Shown piece by piece: positions 35,999 to 44,445 of a DNA stretch of 64,000 nucleotides. Below the pieces are notes generated by a model that searched no databases, was not told the origin of the DNA, and saw only the letters and a list, made by a program, of their open reading frames with translations. Both the position numbers and the translations under genes were made by a program. This DNA is from Saprospiraceae bacterium. Its GTDB lineage: Bacteria; Bacteroidota; Bacteroidia; Chitinophagales; Saprospiraceae. Every line of letters begins with the position of its first letter. The first letter of the stretch is position 1. Location: the NCBI GenBank assembly GCA_016714985.1, contig JADKBS010000041.1, positions 1-64,000 of the forward strand, in the 5' to 3' direction.

Positions 35999-36405
35999 CT
36001 ACCCCAAAAAAATAGCACGAAACGCTTTCGGTGAGATAATATTGACAAGTGGAAAAGGTGTTTTTTTGACTTCAAGGAAGTCTCGGTCTTCTGTGACCAA
36101 AAAGGCTGCCCCGCAGGCGATGGCACAATCTGTGAATTTTTGGTCGTCCGGGTCTTTGGCTGGAAGCCCGAAATTGAAATAGGTTTCAACCCGAACCAGG
36201 TTTGGCATCAATAAAACGACCTCAATGGCCAGTTTGGCCAGTTCCTGGTTGCTTTTGCGGGTGAGAACCTCCTCGTTTCCAGTAAAATATCAGTGGTGAT
36301 GCAAAGGGTTAATTGTCCTTGGCGCAGGGCTTCCCAAATCCAGTAATGTTCCGAGCGGCTGGAAATAGCCTGCAACAGCACATTGGTATCAAGGACTATT
36401 TTCAT
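35999..36405 (-). pseudogene. Second PIN-domain (VapC-like) toxin, frameshifted
   Basis: The ATG at 36405 overlaps the antitoxin stop by 4 bases and begins MKIVLDTNVLLQAISSRSEH, with LTLCITTDILLE following. Near 36278 a single base is missing: GAAACGAGGAGG stands where GAATACGAGGAG would give the family motif LLEYEEVL. The other frame carries on cleanly: EEVLTRKSNQELAKLAIEVV, LPAKDPDDQKFTDCAIACGAAFLVTEDRDF, ending IISPKAFRAIFLG. The repaired toxin is about 135 residues with all PIN acidic residues. As sequenced it stops after 65 codons. Confidence 0.8.
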
Positions 36406-36668
36406 GCGTTGGCGGTACCCGGCTTGTTACTGCGGCGATATGGCCTCCGTGTAATGGCTTTGGCATCCTTGGCAATATCCTTGGACGTCCAGCCTTTGTC
36501 ATCTGCAAATTTATCTGCCAATTCCGTTACCCGCCGGAACTTGAAGTCCAGCAAAATATGACGCAGCTCGCTCAATTGTTCCTCGCTCAGGCCACCTGCG
36601 AAGAGCTGGAGCAATTCAAGTTGGGCAGGGTTGAGTTGTGAAGTGAAAGTCTGGATGTTTGCTGTCAT
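36402..36668 (-). CDS. Antitoxin-like partner of the second PIN toxin
   Basis: 88 residues: FTSQLNPAQLELLQLFAGGL, SEEQLSELRHILLDFKFRRV, TELADKFADDKGW, then a basic tail AKAITRRPYRRSNKPG. Same plan as the antitoxin at 35505-35741 and the same 4-base ATGA overlap with its toxin, so the two pairs are paralogous. The middle shows more helix and a TSKDIAKDAK segment that may be the toxin-neutralising or DNA-contacting part. A good promoter lies upstream. Confidence 0.75.
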   Translation of the reverse strand: MTANIQTFTSQLNPAQLELLQLFAGGLSEEQLSELRHILLDFKFRRVTELADKFADDKGWTSKDIAKDAKAITRRPYRRSNKPGTANA

Positions 36669-36684
36669 ATACTGGTATTTTCAA

Positions 36685-36717
36685 CAAAAATAAAGACTTT
36701 GGGCAAATAATCCCAAA
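36685..36717 (-). promoter_or_regulatory. Promoter of second toxin-antitoxin pair
   Basis: TTTG (36717-36714), 21-base spacer and TATTTTTG (36692-36685) on the minus strand match the Bacteroidota -33/-7 promoter well. Confidence 0.6.
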
Positions 36718-36925
36718 TAAAAAACTTGCTGCAGCTAATTGGATATACCTGCTTTCACAGGGACTACCTCGCTGGCGCCCCCCTGTCTTTTCAATTGAAA
36801 AACGCCCCTGCTCGTGTGCAAGCTGCGCTTGCACACGGGCTTTGGTAGCGGCGGCTGGCCGCTCTAAACTGCAATGCGAGACCTACGCCCGGCGGCCAAA
36901 GGACACAAAGCAAGCCTCGCCTATT

Positions 36926-37113
36926 ACCAATTGTTGCAAGTCTAATTTCAGCAGCATCTAAGTAACGTTGTTCTTGCAAGTTTGCAACTTGCAAGGCTGT
37001 GCATGAGCGGTTTTGCTGGCTTTCCTTTCCCCCAATGCCAGCATTTTCGGCCAGAAAGCGTCAGTAAACTTGCCAATGCCGAGCCTTGCAAGTTGCAAAC
37101 TTGCAAGAACAAC
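36926..37113. repeat. Palindromic element, copy B
   Basis: Perfect 32-bp arms GTTGTTCTTGCAAGTTTGCA... (36967-36998) and reverse complement (37082-37113) around an 83-base core related to copy A (shared CATGAGCGG, GCCAGCATTT, TTGCCA-TGCCGAGCC). The left flank from 36926 is also homologous to 34628 onward. Arms differ from copy A by CTAG to TTGC-type changes made on both sides, so pairing is kept. Confidence 0.75.
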
Positions 37114-37156
37114 AAGGGGTGTGTAGTTACCGGCTCAAATGCCATCCTGCGCCTGC

Positions 37157-37474
37157 TTAATCCAGGCCTAATATCTTGGCGTACTTCATCATTTCGCCCA
37201 TGTTGTCAACCTTCACTTCGCCCTTGGCGAGGGCCACTTGGCCCTTCTTTTTGCCAGTGGCGATGTCCGTTAAGACGGACGCAGTGGTCCGGTAGGTGCA
37301 TTTTGGTGAGCCGTGCAGGCCGTCCTGTTCGGTACATTGGCCGTCCTTGACGGTGATGGTGAACTCGCCGCCCTCATTGCCAGCGATGAGGAAATGGAAA
37401 CAGGTTTCCTTATCTTGAATGGCTTCGGGGTTTACCCTTTGTGGTATGGTCCGTATGAATTCTGCTGGTGTCAT
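37157..37474 (-). CDS. SCP2 sterol-binding domain protein
   Basis: 105 residues, a single SCP2-type domain: TIPQRVNPEAIQDKETCFHF, GGEFTITVKDGQCTEQDGL, PKCTYRTTASVLTDIATGK, GQVALAKGEVKVDNMGEMM, KYAKILGLD. Members bind lipids or fatty acyl chains in a hydrophobic tunnel in the cytoplasm; the physiological ligand in bacteria is seldom known. ATG at 37474 fits the domain start. No obvious operon partner; the palindromic element B lies 44 bases after its stop. Confidence 0.85.
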   Translation of the reverse strand: MTPAEFIRTIPQRVNPEAIQDKETCFHFLIAGNEGGEFTITVKDGQCTEQDGLHGSPKCTYRTTASVLTDIATGKKKGQVALAKGEVKVDNMGEMMKYAKILGLD

Positions 37475-37877
37475 CTGAATAGGTATCGTTGTTTTGATGA
37501 ATGGGTGGCACCATTGTCACCCGGCAGTAAAGATAATGCGGATCTGTAATTTTGAAAATTCAATTTGCATGCTGACGCTAGCGCTGTGCAGGCATTCTAT
37601 ATACCATAAACATATAGCAATATGCAAACAAAACCCATTGACGTACGTCTTCTACATGCTCAACCGAGCAGGCATTTTTTCCTGCCAAAGCCCGCATTGC
37701 ACCAGCCCCGTCGTCCTGAAGTTTTGTCGGGATGACGGGGCTCGCCGGGAAGCCTAGATACCCGCTGGCGCAAGGTATTCCCTCCACTCACAAGCTGTTT
37801 TAAGTCCCGCTCTGTGACATTGGCCTATGCACAATTTGATTGGCTTGAAGGGGAAGGCCCCACAGGCTCCCATTCCC
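37475..37877. other. 400 bp without gene; hairpin and repeat fragments
   Basis: A hairpin CCCCGTCGTCC / GGATGACGGGG (about 37708-37741) and a stretch resembling the core of the palindromic elements (CCTGCCAAAGCCCGCATTGC, about 37681-37700) suggest a decayed third copy. Another fragment, CGCTGGCGCAAGGTATTCCC (about 37762), resembles the dispersed repeat. No protein-like frame. Confidence 0.4.
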
Positions 37878-38531
37878 TCAGAAATTCCGGCCACAGCCAA
37901 AGGAAAATTCAAAAGTGTTCAGGTTGGCATACTTGTCCAAATTTGGATAGGAGCCGTTGTCGCCTTCTACCACTTTGGGGCCATAGCCAAAGATGCGTTT
38001 TAGCGAGAGTTGCCAAAAGCGTTTGGGGTGTTTCTTTTTAAAGACCATTATGCCCACCCCTCCTGAGACACCGTGCAGGTTGTAGGTGACGGGGTCGCCC
38101 GATGTGTACACATGTTCATGTGCCCGGAACAGCATGTACTGGAGTTCTAACGTGAAGAAAGTCCGCTTGTGGTTGAACCGGTAAAGTTTGGGCCCAATCC
38201 TGTACATCGGCCCAGGGGCAGCTGCGCCCCAGGATAAGTCGCCGCCTAAGGTGCTTGCGGATGCGGCTGCGCACAGTTGAAAAGCTTCATTTAGTTGCCA
38301 CAAACTTCTTTCGTAAGCAAACCCAATGCCTATCAACAAGTCTGTATTCAGGAGAAAGTCCAAATGCAGTAGATTTGGGCGCATGTCTGGAGCTAACATG
38401 ATTGCTTTATTCGCATTGCCTATGGGCAAGATTGTATCGGCGGCAGAGCTTATCGTTTGTGCTTGTCCAGCAGTGGTCATAGCAAGCCCCAGCAAATATG
38501 GGAGCAGGTAGTAAGTGTATAAGGATTTCAT
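37878..38531 (-). CDS. Hypothetical exported protein, possible outer-membrane beta-barrel
   Basis: 217 residues. ATG at 38531 gives a signal peptide (MKSLYTYYLLPYLLGLAMTTAGQAQ); the upstream extension to 38591 is not needed. The mature part alternates short amphipathic strands: HLDFLLNTDLLIGIGFAYER, YRIGPKLYRF, RTFFTLELQYMLFRAHEHVY, GVSGGVGIMVFKK, ending LNTFEFSFGCGRNF. A terminal aromatic residue and strand pattern are typical of small outer-membrane barrels. I do not recognise the family. Confidence 0.6.
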   Translation of the reverse strand: MKSLYTYYLLPYLLGLAMTTAGQAQTISSAADTILPIGNANKAIMLAPDMRPNLLHLDFLLNTDLLIGIGFAYERSLWQLNEAFQLCAAASASTLGGDLSWGAAAPGPMYRIGPKLYRFNHKRTFFTLELQYMLFRAHEHVYTSGDPVTYNLHGVSGGVGIMVFKKKHPKRFWQLSLKRIFGYGPKVVEGDNGSYPNLDKYANLNTFEFSFGCGRNF

Positions 38532-38633
38532 ATCGAAATGGAATTTATTCGCTGGCAAACTGCATCCTTTTCGATTTGCGTACCTTTCCATTTATCATTT
38601 GTGTAAATGATAATTGGCCACGCTTTCACGGGG

Positions 38634-39947
38634 CTATTGTTTTATGAGTTTTTTTAGGAAACTGGCTTCGTTGGTTTGAATAGAAACAATATATACGCCG
38701 CATGGGAGGTTAGCGATTGAAAAACTGGCGGTAAAATGTTCCGCTAAGAACTCCCCCATTGGGTTGAAGACTTTAATGCTTTGCAGCTTTTGTCCGTTTA
38801 AACCTATATGGATATCCCCATTGGTCGGGTTTGGGAAGATGATTGGGTTTTCTGCCGAATATGCCGTTTCGCTGGCATCCACCGTAAAATCTGCAAGCGT
38901 TAAGAGGAGTTGTTGCGCCACTAGGGCTGCCTTGGACGGGTTTTGGTTGATGAGGACGCATATAACAGCATTGGAAGCGACATCGTACATCATCATGGAA
39001 TTATACCCACCCCAAATATTTCCACCGTGTTGCCAAACCGTTCTTCCGAATATCGTGGCCTCAACGAGCCCGATACCGTAATTCCCTGAGCCAACGAAGG
39101 TGGTCATTTCATCAAAACTGCTTGCATTTAAAACTTGGCCGCTCATGAGCGCTTGGTACCATGCTGCCATTTCGCCCGAAGTTGAGTACATGCCGCCAGC
39201 CGACCAAGCAACGCTGTTGAGTGATTTCCTTGGCGTTGAAAATTTGTCAATGCCGCCTTGCCAAGGATGCGCTACGGCAATTGACACGCTATCGTAAACA
39301 TCGAGGAAGGTGCTGTCGAGTTGGAGTGGCGATAGGATACTGTCCCGGAGAAGTTGCCCGAAACCCTGCCCTGTGGCACTTTCCGCTACCATTGCTGCCA
39401 GTATATAGTTGGTGTTGCTGTAGCTCCAGCCTGTACCTGCTGCGAACAGTGGCGGCCCGACCCAAGTTATTACTTCGTTGGGCGAATAGATTCGATTGGG
39501 GTTGAGCAGAATCGAATCGGCATACCCGACCACGCTGTTCACGTCGGCAATCCCACTTGTATGATTGAGCAGCTGCCTTATGGTAATATTGGGATTTATG
39601 TTCGCATACGTGGGCAGCCATTCATGCAGCGAATCATTGAGCTTTATAATACCGTTTTCCGCAAGTTTTAAAAGCAAAACGCCCGTAAACAGCTTCGTGT
39701 TACTGGCAATCCCAAACGCCATATCGGAATTAATGGGCGTCCCAGCATGGGAATTTCCCGCAACACCCTTCCACATTCCCTGTTCTGGATAAAGTACGCT
39801 TGCGGAAATGCCATTGATGCCATGCGCAATTTTCATGCTGTCAATGGCATTTTGAAGTTTTATGCCCAATGCCGCATCAAATGTCTGTGCGGTAGCAACA
39901 TGCGTTGACAATAAAAACAACAGCATATTGAATAGATTTCTCCTCAT
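38634..39947 (-). CDS. Secreted serine hydrolase (beta-lactamase class C/D-Ala-D-Ala peptidase fold) with T9SS domain
   Basis: 437 residues. ATG at 39947 gives signal peptide MRRNLFNMLLFLLSTHVATA. Active-site marks: SNTK (SXXK) in MAFGIASNTKLFTGVLLLKL, YSNTNY (YXN) and WQHGGNIWGG (HXG). LLNHTSGIADV is the usual family segment. The C-terminal 75 residues (IIFPNPTNGDIHIGLNG, SIKVFNPMGEFLAEH, LPCGVYIVSIQT, FLKKLIKQ) are a T9SS type A sorting domain. A secreted or surface-bound hydrolase acting on peptides or esters is expected; real beta-lactamase activity is not implied. Start-to-start distance from the neighbouring exported gene suggests a separate transcript. Confidence 0.85.
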   Translation of the reverse strand: MRRNLFNMLLFLLSTHVATAQTFDAALGIKLQNAIDSMKIAHGINGISASVLYPEQGMWKGVAGNSHAGTPINSDMAFGIASNTKLFTGVLLLKLAENGIIKLNDSLHEWLPTYANINPNITIRQLLNHTSGIADVNSVVGYADSILLNPNRIYSPNEVITWVGPPLFAAGTGWSYSNTNYILAAMVAESATGQGFGQLLRDSILSPLQLDSTFLDVYDSVSIAVAHPWQGGIDKFSTPRKSLNSVAWSAGGMYSTSGEMAAWYQALMSGQVLNASSFDEMTTFVGSGNYGIGLVEATIFGRTVWQHGGNIWGGYNSMMMYDVASNAVICVLINQNPSKAALVAQQLLLTLADFTVDASETAYSAENPIIFPNPTNGDIHIGLNGQKLQSIKVFNPMGEFLAEHFTASFSIANLPCGVYIVSIQTNEASFLKKLIKQ

Positions 39948-40212
39948 ACTGGTAAGTTCGTTTTCCCTGTTCGACCGCAAAAATGAGTGAAGGTTTAGAC
40001 TGCTTCCAAGTTTTCTATACGCCTCGACTCCCTGAATCGCATGGACTTCCCGCTAACGCTGGTTCATAGTCGCCCGCTGGCGTCCCATGTCCTTCCATCG
40101 AAAATCGCCCCCGCCCGTAATTATACTGCACAGCAAATTACCAAATGCACAAAACCTATTAGCGCAGCATATAGCTTTGCCATCACACGGATACCGAGAC
40201 TAATCCGTTCGA
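39948..40212. other. Intergenic region with a dispersed-repeat fragment
   Basis: GGACTTCCCGCTAACGCTGG (about 40044-40063) followed by TTCATAGTCGCC resembles the repeat at 34846 and 35815. No gene seen; it should hold the serine-hydrolase promoter. Confidence 0.4.
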
Positions 40213-40677
40213 CTATCCAAGCTGCTTGGCCATCAGCGTCTCATCGAAATCAATGCCCCGATGCTGGAAGATGTAGTCGCTGAGTTTCTCCCAGCCCAGT
40301 TTGTAATAAAAGCCCAGCCCGACGGGCGAGGCGGTGAGGCGTATTTCCTGGTGGCCATTTTGCTTCGCAAACACCTCTATATGCCGCATCATGGCCTTGC
40401 CGATGCCCTTGCCCAAATAGTTGGCATGGGTGTAGAAGCCGACCACGTTGCCCGCCGAATCCAGCGCCACCGTGCCGACCAATTGGCTGCCCATTTCGGC
40501 GCAGAACAAGGCTTGATTGGCGATTTTCGACTGCATTGCCGAAGGCGAATAATAATCGAGGAAAGCCGCCATCTGCACCTCGGAGTAGTGCGGGGCAAGG
40601 GTGGCCTGGGCGCTCCCAGCGATTAGCAGGCTGAGGGCATTGGCGTCGAAAGGAGTTGCTGGGCGGATGATTATCAT
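40213..40677 (-). CDS. GNAT-family N-acetyltransferase
   Basis: 154 residues. IRPATPFDANALSLLI starts the fold; AEMGSQLVGTVALDSAGNVVGFYTHANYLGKGIGKAMMRHIEVFAKQ contains the acetyl-CoA pyrophosphate loop (LGKGIGKAM, the R/QxxGxG/A type), and EIRLTASPVGLGFYYKLGWEK is the last strand-helix-strand. Transfers an acetyl group from acetyl-CoA to an amine; the substrate cannot be told. Start ATG at 40677. Stands 60 bases downstream (minus strand order) of no partner with a related function; the glycosyltransferase ends at 40738 and may share its transcript. Confidence 0.85.
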   Translation of the reverse strand: MIIIRPATPFDANALSLLIAGSAQATLAPHYSEVQMAAFLDYYSPSAMQSKIANQALFCAEMGSQLVGTVALDSAGNVVGFYTHANYLGKGIGKAMMRHIEVFAKQNGHQEIRLTASPVGLGFYYKLGWEKLSDYIFQHRGIDFDETLMAKQLG

Positions 40678-40737
40678 GGTGGTATCAGTGATGAAAATTG
40701 ACGGTAAAAATAGGGCATAGTTGCCTCCAGCAATGGC

Positions 40738-42300
40738 TCAATCCTCAATCTCCTCATCATTTTTTGCTGCCCGAATAGCCATGTTCATCCGCTCAAAAAA
40801 CGCAGGGGTCGGCCCCTCGCAGCGGTATAGCTGGTTGCCGTGCTGTCGGGAGAGCGGCATGTCCAGTTCCCATACTTTTTCGATTTTTTGGAAAAAACCG
40901 GGCATGTCGTCGCCCAGTTCGTCGTTGATGTAGAGCAGGGTGTGGAAGCCCGTGGGCAACGAGTCAGGCAGCCAATACTGGTAGTTATCACTGAAACTGA
41001 GCACGGGCGGTACACCGTATTTTTTGCCGAAATGCTCCACGGCACCCGCTTGGCCGTAGCTGTCGGCATAGATGGCGCTGTTGGCCTTGTCGGGGAGCGT
41101 CTGCCATGCTTTACCGGTTGCTTCGGCCAGTTCCTCCCATCCGAGCATGTCGGCGAAGTCCTGCGGAAGGGCGTAGTCCTTGCCGTCCTCCCAACGCAAG
41201 ACGCCTGTCAGTCCAGGCATTTTGGCCGCTTTTTTCATAAACCTGGCTTCTTGTTGCGGAGGCAATATAGGCAATGCGGCGGGAAAAATGACCACTGCCG
41301 TGAGCAGCATAAAGGCGGGCATTGCGAAGCGTACCCAACGCAATTTGTTTTCAGTAACACGCTCCAAATAGGCCGCCCCAGCCGCTATCAGCACGGGGAA
41401 AGCGCCGAGCGAGTAGTAGCTCTTGGCATTGAAAAACAACAGCACTGCCAGCACCGTCAGGTACATCCAGCCGAAGATGCGCCACGGGGCAGTTTCCTTT
41501 TTTGCCAACAAAAAATAAAGGCCGCCGAACCAAATGGGCAGCGCCGGGAGGAAAAACCCCAACTGGTCACCGAAGAAGCCGCCAAGTGTGACGTGGGCGA
41601 ACTGTGTCTCCGCCAGTTCGCCAAAATGTCGGAACAGCGGGAAGCGGTGCGCCGCCTGCCAGGCGATGTTCGGGGAAAGGATGAGCAGCGCCAGCACCAA
41701 AGCCAAGTAGAATTTTTTTTGGGTGAAAATGCGGCGCTGTCCCGTCAGCAGCAGCCCCGGCAACATGGCAAACAGAAAGATGAGCGGAGTATATTTATTG
41801 AGCATTGCAACGCCCGCCGCAGCGCCGAACCACAGTAGCCATGCGGGTTTTTCAGTATTGATGTACCGTAGGAAGAGCCAGCAGAGCAGCGTCCAATAAA
41901 ACATGTCGAACACCACGGGCATGAACAGCATACTGGGACGAAGGAACGCCCCACAAGTGAGGCCCGTCAGCCCGATGAGCAGCATGGCAATTTTCCCGTT
42001 GCTTTCTTTTGGCAAAAATTCCCTTGCCATCAGCCCTGTGAGCAGCACCGTGCCCGTACCGAACAGCGTGGAAATGAGCCGTACGGCCCAAACCGAACCA
42101 CCGAGCACCTCGCCGCCCAGCCATGCCCAAAGGCCGATGCCCGGCGGCACGGAGGCATAGCCCCAGTCGAGGTGGCGGCCCAGGGCAAGGTAGAGCAACT
42201 CGTCCCGGTGGAACGACCAGCCCGCATTGAGGCAAAAATGGAGCAATAGTTTGGCGGCGAGGAATAAGCCGAGGACATGGATGCTGGTGAGTTTTTTCAT
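40738..42300 (-). CDS. Membrane glycosyltransferase of the PMT/ArnT class (GT39/83-like)
   Basis: 520 residues with 9-11 membrane segments. The first lumenal or periplasmic loop carries the acidic FHRDELLYLALGRHLDWGY motif, in which the DE/D residues serve as catalytic acids in this class, followed by VPPGIGLWAWLGG. Later RPSMLFMPVVFDMFYWTLL, ANLNKYTPLIFL-like and NIAWQAAHRFPLFRHF match the family. It moves a sugar from a lipid-phosphate carrier to protein or lipid at the inner membrane. The C-terminal 160 residues form a soluble domain (YADSYGQAGAVEHFGKKYG, LPTGFHTLLYINDE). Divergent from the DUF1801 gene. Confidence 0.85.
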   Translation of the reverse strand: MKKLTSIHVLGLFLAAKLLLHFCLNAGWSFHRDELLYLALGRHLDWGYASVPPGIGLWAWLGGEVLGGSVWAVRLISTLFGTGTVLLTGLMAREFLPKESNGKIAMLLIGLTGLTCGAFLRPSMLFMPVVFDMFYWTLLCWLFLRYINTEKPAWLLWFGAAAGVAMLNKYTPLIFLFAMLPGLLLTGQRRIFTQKKFYLALVLALLILSPNIAWQAAHRFPLFRHFGELAETQFAHVTLGGFFGDQLGFFLPALPIWFGGLYFLLAKKETAPWRIFGWMYLTVLAVLLFFNAKSYYSLGAFPVLIAAGAAYLERVTENKLRWVRFAMPAFMLLTAVVIFPAALPILPPQQEARFMKKAAKMPGLTGVLRWEDGKDYALPQDFADMLGWEELAEATGKAWQTLPDKANSAIYADSYGQAGAVEHFGKKYGVPPVLSFSDNYQYWLPDSLPTGFHTLLYINDELGDDMPGFFQKIEKVWELDMPLSRQHGNQLYRCEGPTPAFFERMNMAIRAAKNDEEIED

Positions 42301-42391
42301 CTTGAAAAAAGATGGAGGTTAAAATGGCTTCCCCCATTCGATTCCACAAAAAAAGCCGAATTTCGGCACTCGAACTAACTAATTTTCAATT

Positions 42392-42847
42392 ATGCAAATC
42401 TTCACCGATACTCCCGACCAATACGTTGCACAGTTGCCCGATGACCGCAAGGAGGCCATTACCGCCCTCCGCCAGGCCATCCTAGAGAACATTCCGCCGG
42501 GCTTTGAGGAAACCATGAGCTATGGCATGATTGGCTATGTGGTGCCGCATTCGCTGTACCCGGCGGGCTACCACTGCGACCCCAAGCTGCCGCTGCCTTT
42601 TTTGAGCATTGCTTCGCAAAAAAACTTTGTGGCCGTCTATCACATGGGCATGTACGCCGACCCGGTACTGCTGGATTGGTTCATCACTGAATATGCCAAG
42701 CGGGTGAAGGGCAAGCTGGACATGGGCAAGAGCTGCGTCCGCTTCAAAAAGCCCCATGAAATCCCCGTGGGGCTTATCGGCGAGCTGGCCAGCAAGATGA
42801 CGGTTGAGGATTGGATTGGGTTGTATGAGAAGGGGTTGAAGCGGTAA
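42392..42847 (+). CDS. DUF1801 (YdhG-like) protein
   Basis: 151 residues. PDQYVAQLPDDRKEAITALRQAI, IPPGFEETMSYGMIGYVVP, LPFLSIASQKNFVAVYHMGMY and GKLDMGKSCVRFKKPHEIPVGLIGEL are the family blocks (a small cytoplasmic fold; in some members linked to iron or stress, role unproven). ATG at 42392. It runs divergently from the glycosyltransferase with 91 bp between; nothing downstream is co-oriented within 240 bp. Confidence 0.85.
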   Translation: MQIFTDTPDQYVAQLPDDRKEAITALRQAILENIPPGFEETMSYGMIGYVVPHSLYPAGYHCDPKLPLPFLSIASQKNFVAVYHMGMYADPVLLDWFITEYAKRVKGKLDMGKSCVRFKKPHEIPVGLIGELASKMTVEDWIGLYEKGLKR

Positions 42848-43095
42848 AACGCCATCGCTGCAATAGCGTCGGTCTTTTGTGAAAACTTAGGTGGGAACGC
42901 CATGCTTAGTGGCTTTTTGCGTGAAGCTGCCAAGACAAGGAAGAACCCAAGTAAGAAATTGGCAGGTGGAACCCTTTTTTTTCAATAAAATTGAATTGTT
43001 ATTCTGTGATAACAGAAAAACTCCATTTTAATGTAATGTTCATGGCTTATCTTTAGGTTTTTCATTTCTTTCGTCATTTTTAAAATCACCCAGCC

Positions 43096-43617
43096 ATGAA
43101 ACAATTATGTTACTTATCATTGGCCATCCTGCTTACAACTGCAACAAGCTGCGACCTTTTCGACGACTCCCCGTGCGGTGAAAAACAGACTTTCGACCTC
43201 TACTTACTTGGCTCGTCCATTGTGGACTCCACTAACGGTCTTTATTATTCCTACATGGATGGAGGTGACCGGGTGTTTCAATGGAGCCAACTCGTGGAAA
43301 ACGCTTGCTCGCAGGAGCACGTCAAGGTGGAGAGCAGAGTGGCCCTCTTGGACGAAACAACCACTGGTATCAGCGCCAGAACCAATGTCAGTTGGCTTTT
43401 CCTTTTTGAGGAAAAAATCCCAATGTCAAAAAATGGGTCAGACATCAAAGGGAACGGCGAGGCTGGCCTAAAACAGGCGTTCGACAAAGATCCTGCTTGG
43501 TTTGTGCCCGCCTTAGAGGTGTTTTTCCCCACCAAAGGCAGCTATGGCGCTGATACGGCTTTTCTCAAGGCCAACGTCATTTCTGTGGAGATGATGGCGA
43601 AGTACCGAAAGCATTGA
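43096..43617 (+). CDS. Lipoprotein, paralogue of the convergent gene at 43775-44356
   Basis: 173 residues. Lipoprotein signal MKQLCYLSLAILLTTATSC (lipobox ATSC) and then DLFDDSPCGEK. The blocks FQWSQLVENACSQEHVKVES, NVSWLFLFEE, GEAGLKQAFDKD and VFFPTKGSYGADTAFLK have clear counterparts in the neighbouring lipoprotein. Expected on the cell envelope. No recognised family; the shared plan suggests a beta-sandwich. It is separated from its paralogue by a tandem repeat and hairpin. Confidence 0.75.
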   Translation: MKQLCYLSLAILLTTATSCDLFDDSPCGEKQTFDLYLLGSSIVDSTNGLYYSYMDGGDRVFQWSQLVENACSQEHVKVESRVALLDETTTGISARTNVSWLFLFEEKIPMSKNGSDIKGNGEAGLKQAFDKDPAWFVPALEVFFPTKGSYGADTAFLKANVISVEMMAKYRKH

Positions 43618-43651
43618 TGTATTGTACTGCGCACCACCAACCATTGTACAT

Positions 43652-43729
43652 GGTTGATGAGGGTTGATGAGGGTTGATGAGGGTTGATGAGGGTTGATAA
43701 GGGTTGGTTGATAATCAACCCTTATCAAC
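43652..43729. terminator. GGTTGATGA tandem repeat ending in a 14-bp hairpin
   Basis: GGTTGATGAG is repeated about five times (43652-43692), followed by stem GTTGATAAGGGTTG (43693-43706) / CAACCCTTATCAAC (43716-43729). Between two convergent genes, so it probably ends both transcripts. A close relative is at 62016-62059. Confidence 0.7.
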
Positions 43730-43774
43730 TAAACTGGTCATGCATAAAACTTGGAGGCGTGAGCTATACTCACC

Positions 43775-44356
43775 TTATTTCACATCATAATACACCGCCT
43801 CCAGCGTCACATTTTGGAGTTTGTTGAAGAGGTACATCGTATCGGCCTCAAAGCTGCCTTGATAGGGGAAGTCAATGGTGGCTTGGATGGAAAATTCGCC
43901 TTCGCCGCTTTCGCCGTAGGCTTGTTTCAAGCCAATGCCATCATCGCCTCCACTCCAACTCCTCGAAACACCGTCATTGCTGGCGGTCAGCGTCAGTGGC
44001 ACTTCAAAAAAGAAATACCAGTAAACCTTCGATGTGACATTGAAGTCGCCTTCTATGTTGGCGCTGATGCTGGCATTGACCTTTACGTGCTTGTCCGGGC
44101 AGACGTGCTGCACCCATTTCTCCAAGATAATGGTCGAGCGAAATTCATCCGAGCCCTGGTAGTAGGTGCGGTCGAGCCAAGACCCAGCGCCTGGCTGTGT
44201 TGTAGCATCCGTAAAAAACCCCGTGCCATGCGAGGTGCGGAAATAATACCCTTCTTTTTTGTCGCCACAGACCTTGTCCTCACCAATGCCGAGCAGGTCG
44301 CAGGAGGACTGGCCGAAGGCCAACACAATGATAGCAGTCAATAGGAGCTTTTTCAT
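43775..44356 (-). CDS. Lipoprotein, paralogue of the convergent gene at 43096-43617
   Basis: 193 residues. Signal MKKLLLTAIIVLAFGQSSC, then DLLGIGEDKVCGDKKEG. ILEKWVQHVCPDKHVKVNAS, VYWYFFFEVPLTL, SGGDDGIGLKQAYGESG and IDFPYQGSFEADTMYLF parallel the other lipoprotein in order and spacing; identity by eye is perhaps a quarter to a third. Gene duplication with inversion is the simplest origin. Function unknown; envelope location expected. Confidence 0.75.
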   Translation of the reverse strand: MKKLLLTAIIVLAFGQSSCDLLGIGEDKVCGDKKEGYYFRTSHGTGFFTDATTQPGAGSWLDRTYYQGSDEFRSTIILEKWVQHVCPDKHVKVNASISANIEGDFNVTSKVYWYFFFEVPLTLTASNDGVSRSWSGGDDGIGLKQAYGESGEGEFSIQATIDFPYQGSFEADTMYLFNKLQNVTLEAVYYDVK

Positions 44357-44407
44357 GGCGATGGTGTTTAGGTATTTAAAATTGATGGCAATGGGGTTGC
44401 GACAGGC

Positions 44408-44432
44408 TTGACAGGTCTCGAAGACCTATCAA
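44408..44432 (-). terminator. Hairpin after the DUF3300-like gene
   Basis: TTGACAGGTCT / AGACCTATCAA (10 of 11 pairs), loop CGA, 14 bases past the stop at 44446. Same AGACCT core as 15939-15971. Confidence 0.55.
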
Positions 44433-44445
44433 GTCAACTGGAACA

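Noticed and set aside
34620..37113. Complete insertion sequence
   Set aside because: Terminal inverted repeats are present but there is no transposase frame or remnant between or within the elements.
40840..41838. 332-codon open frame on the plus strand
   Set aside because: Antisense to the glycosyltransferase; polar, Gln/His-rich composition typical of shadows.
43652..43692. CRISPR-like regular repeats
   Set aside because: Repeat unit of about 10 bases without spacers; a simple tandem repeat.
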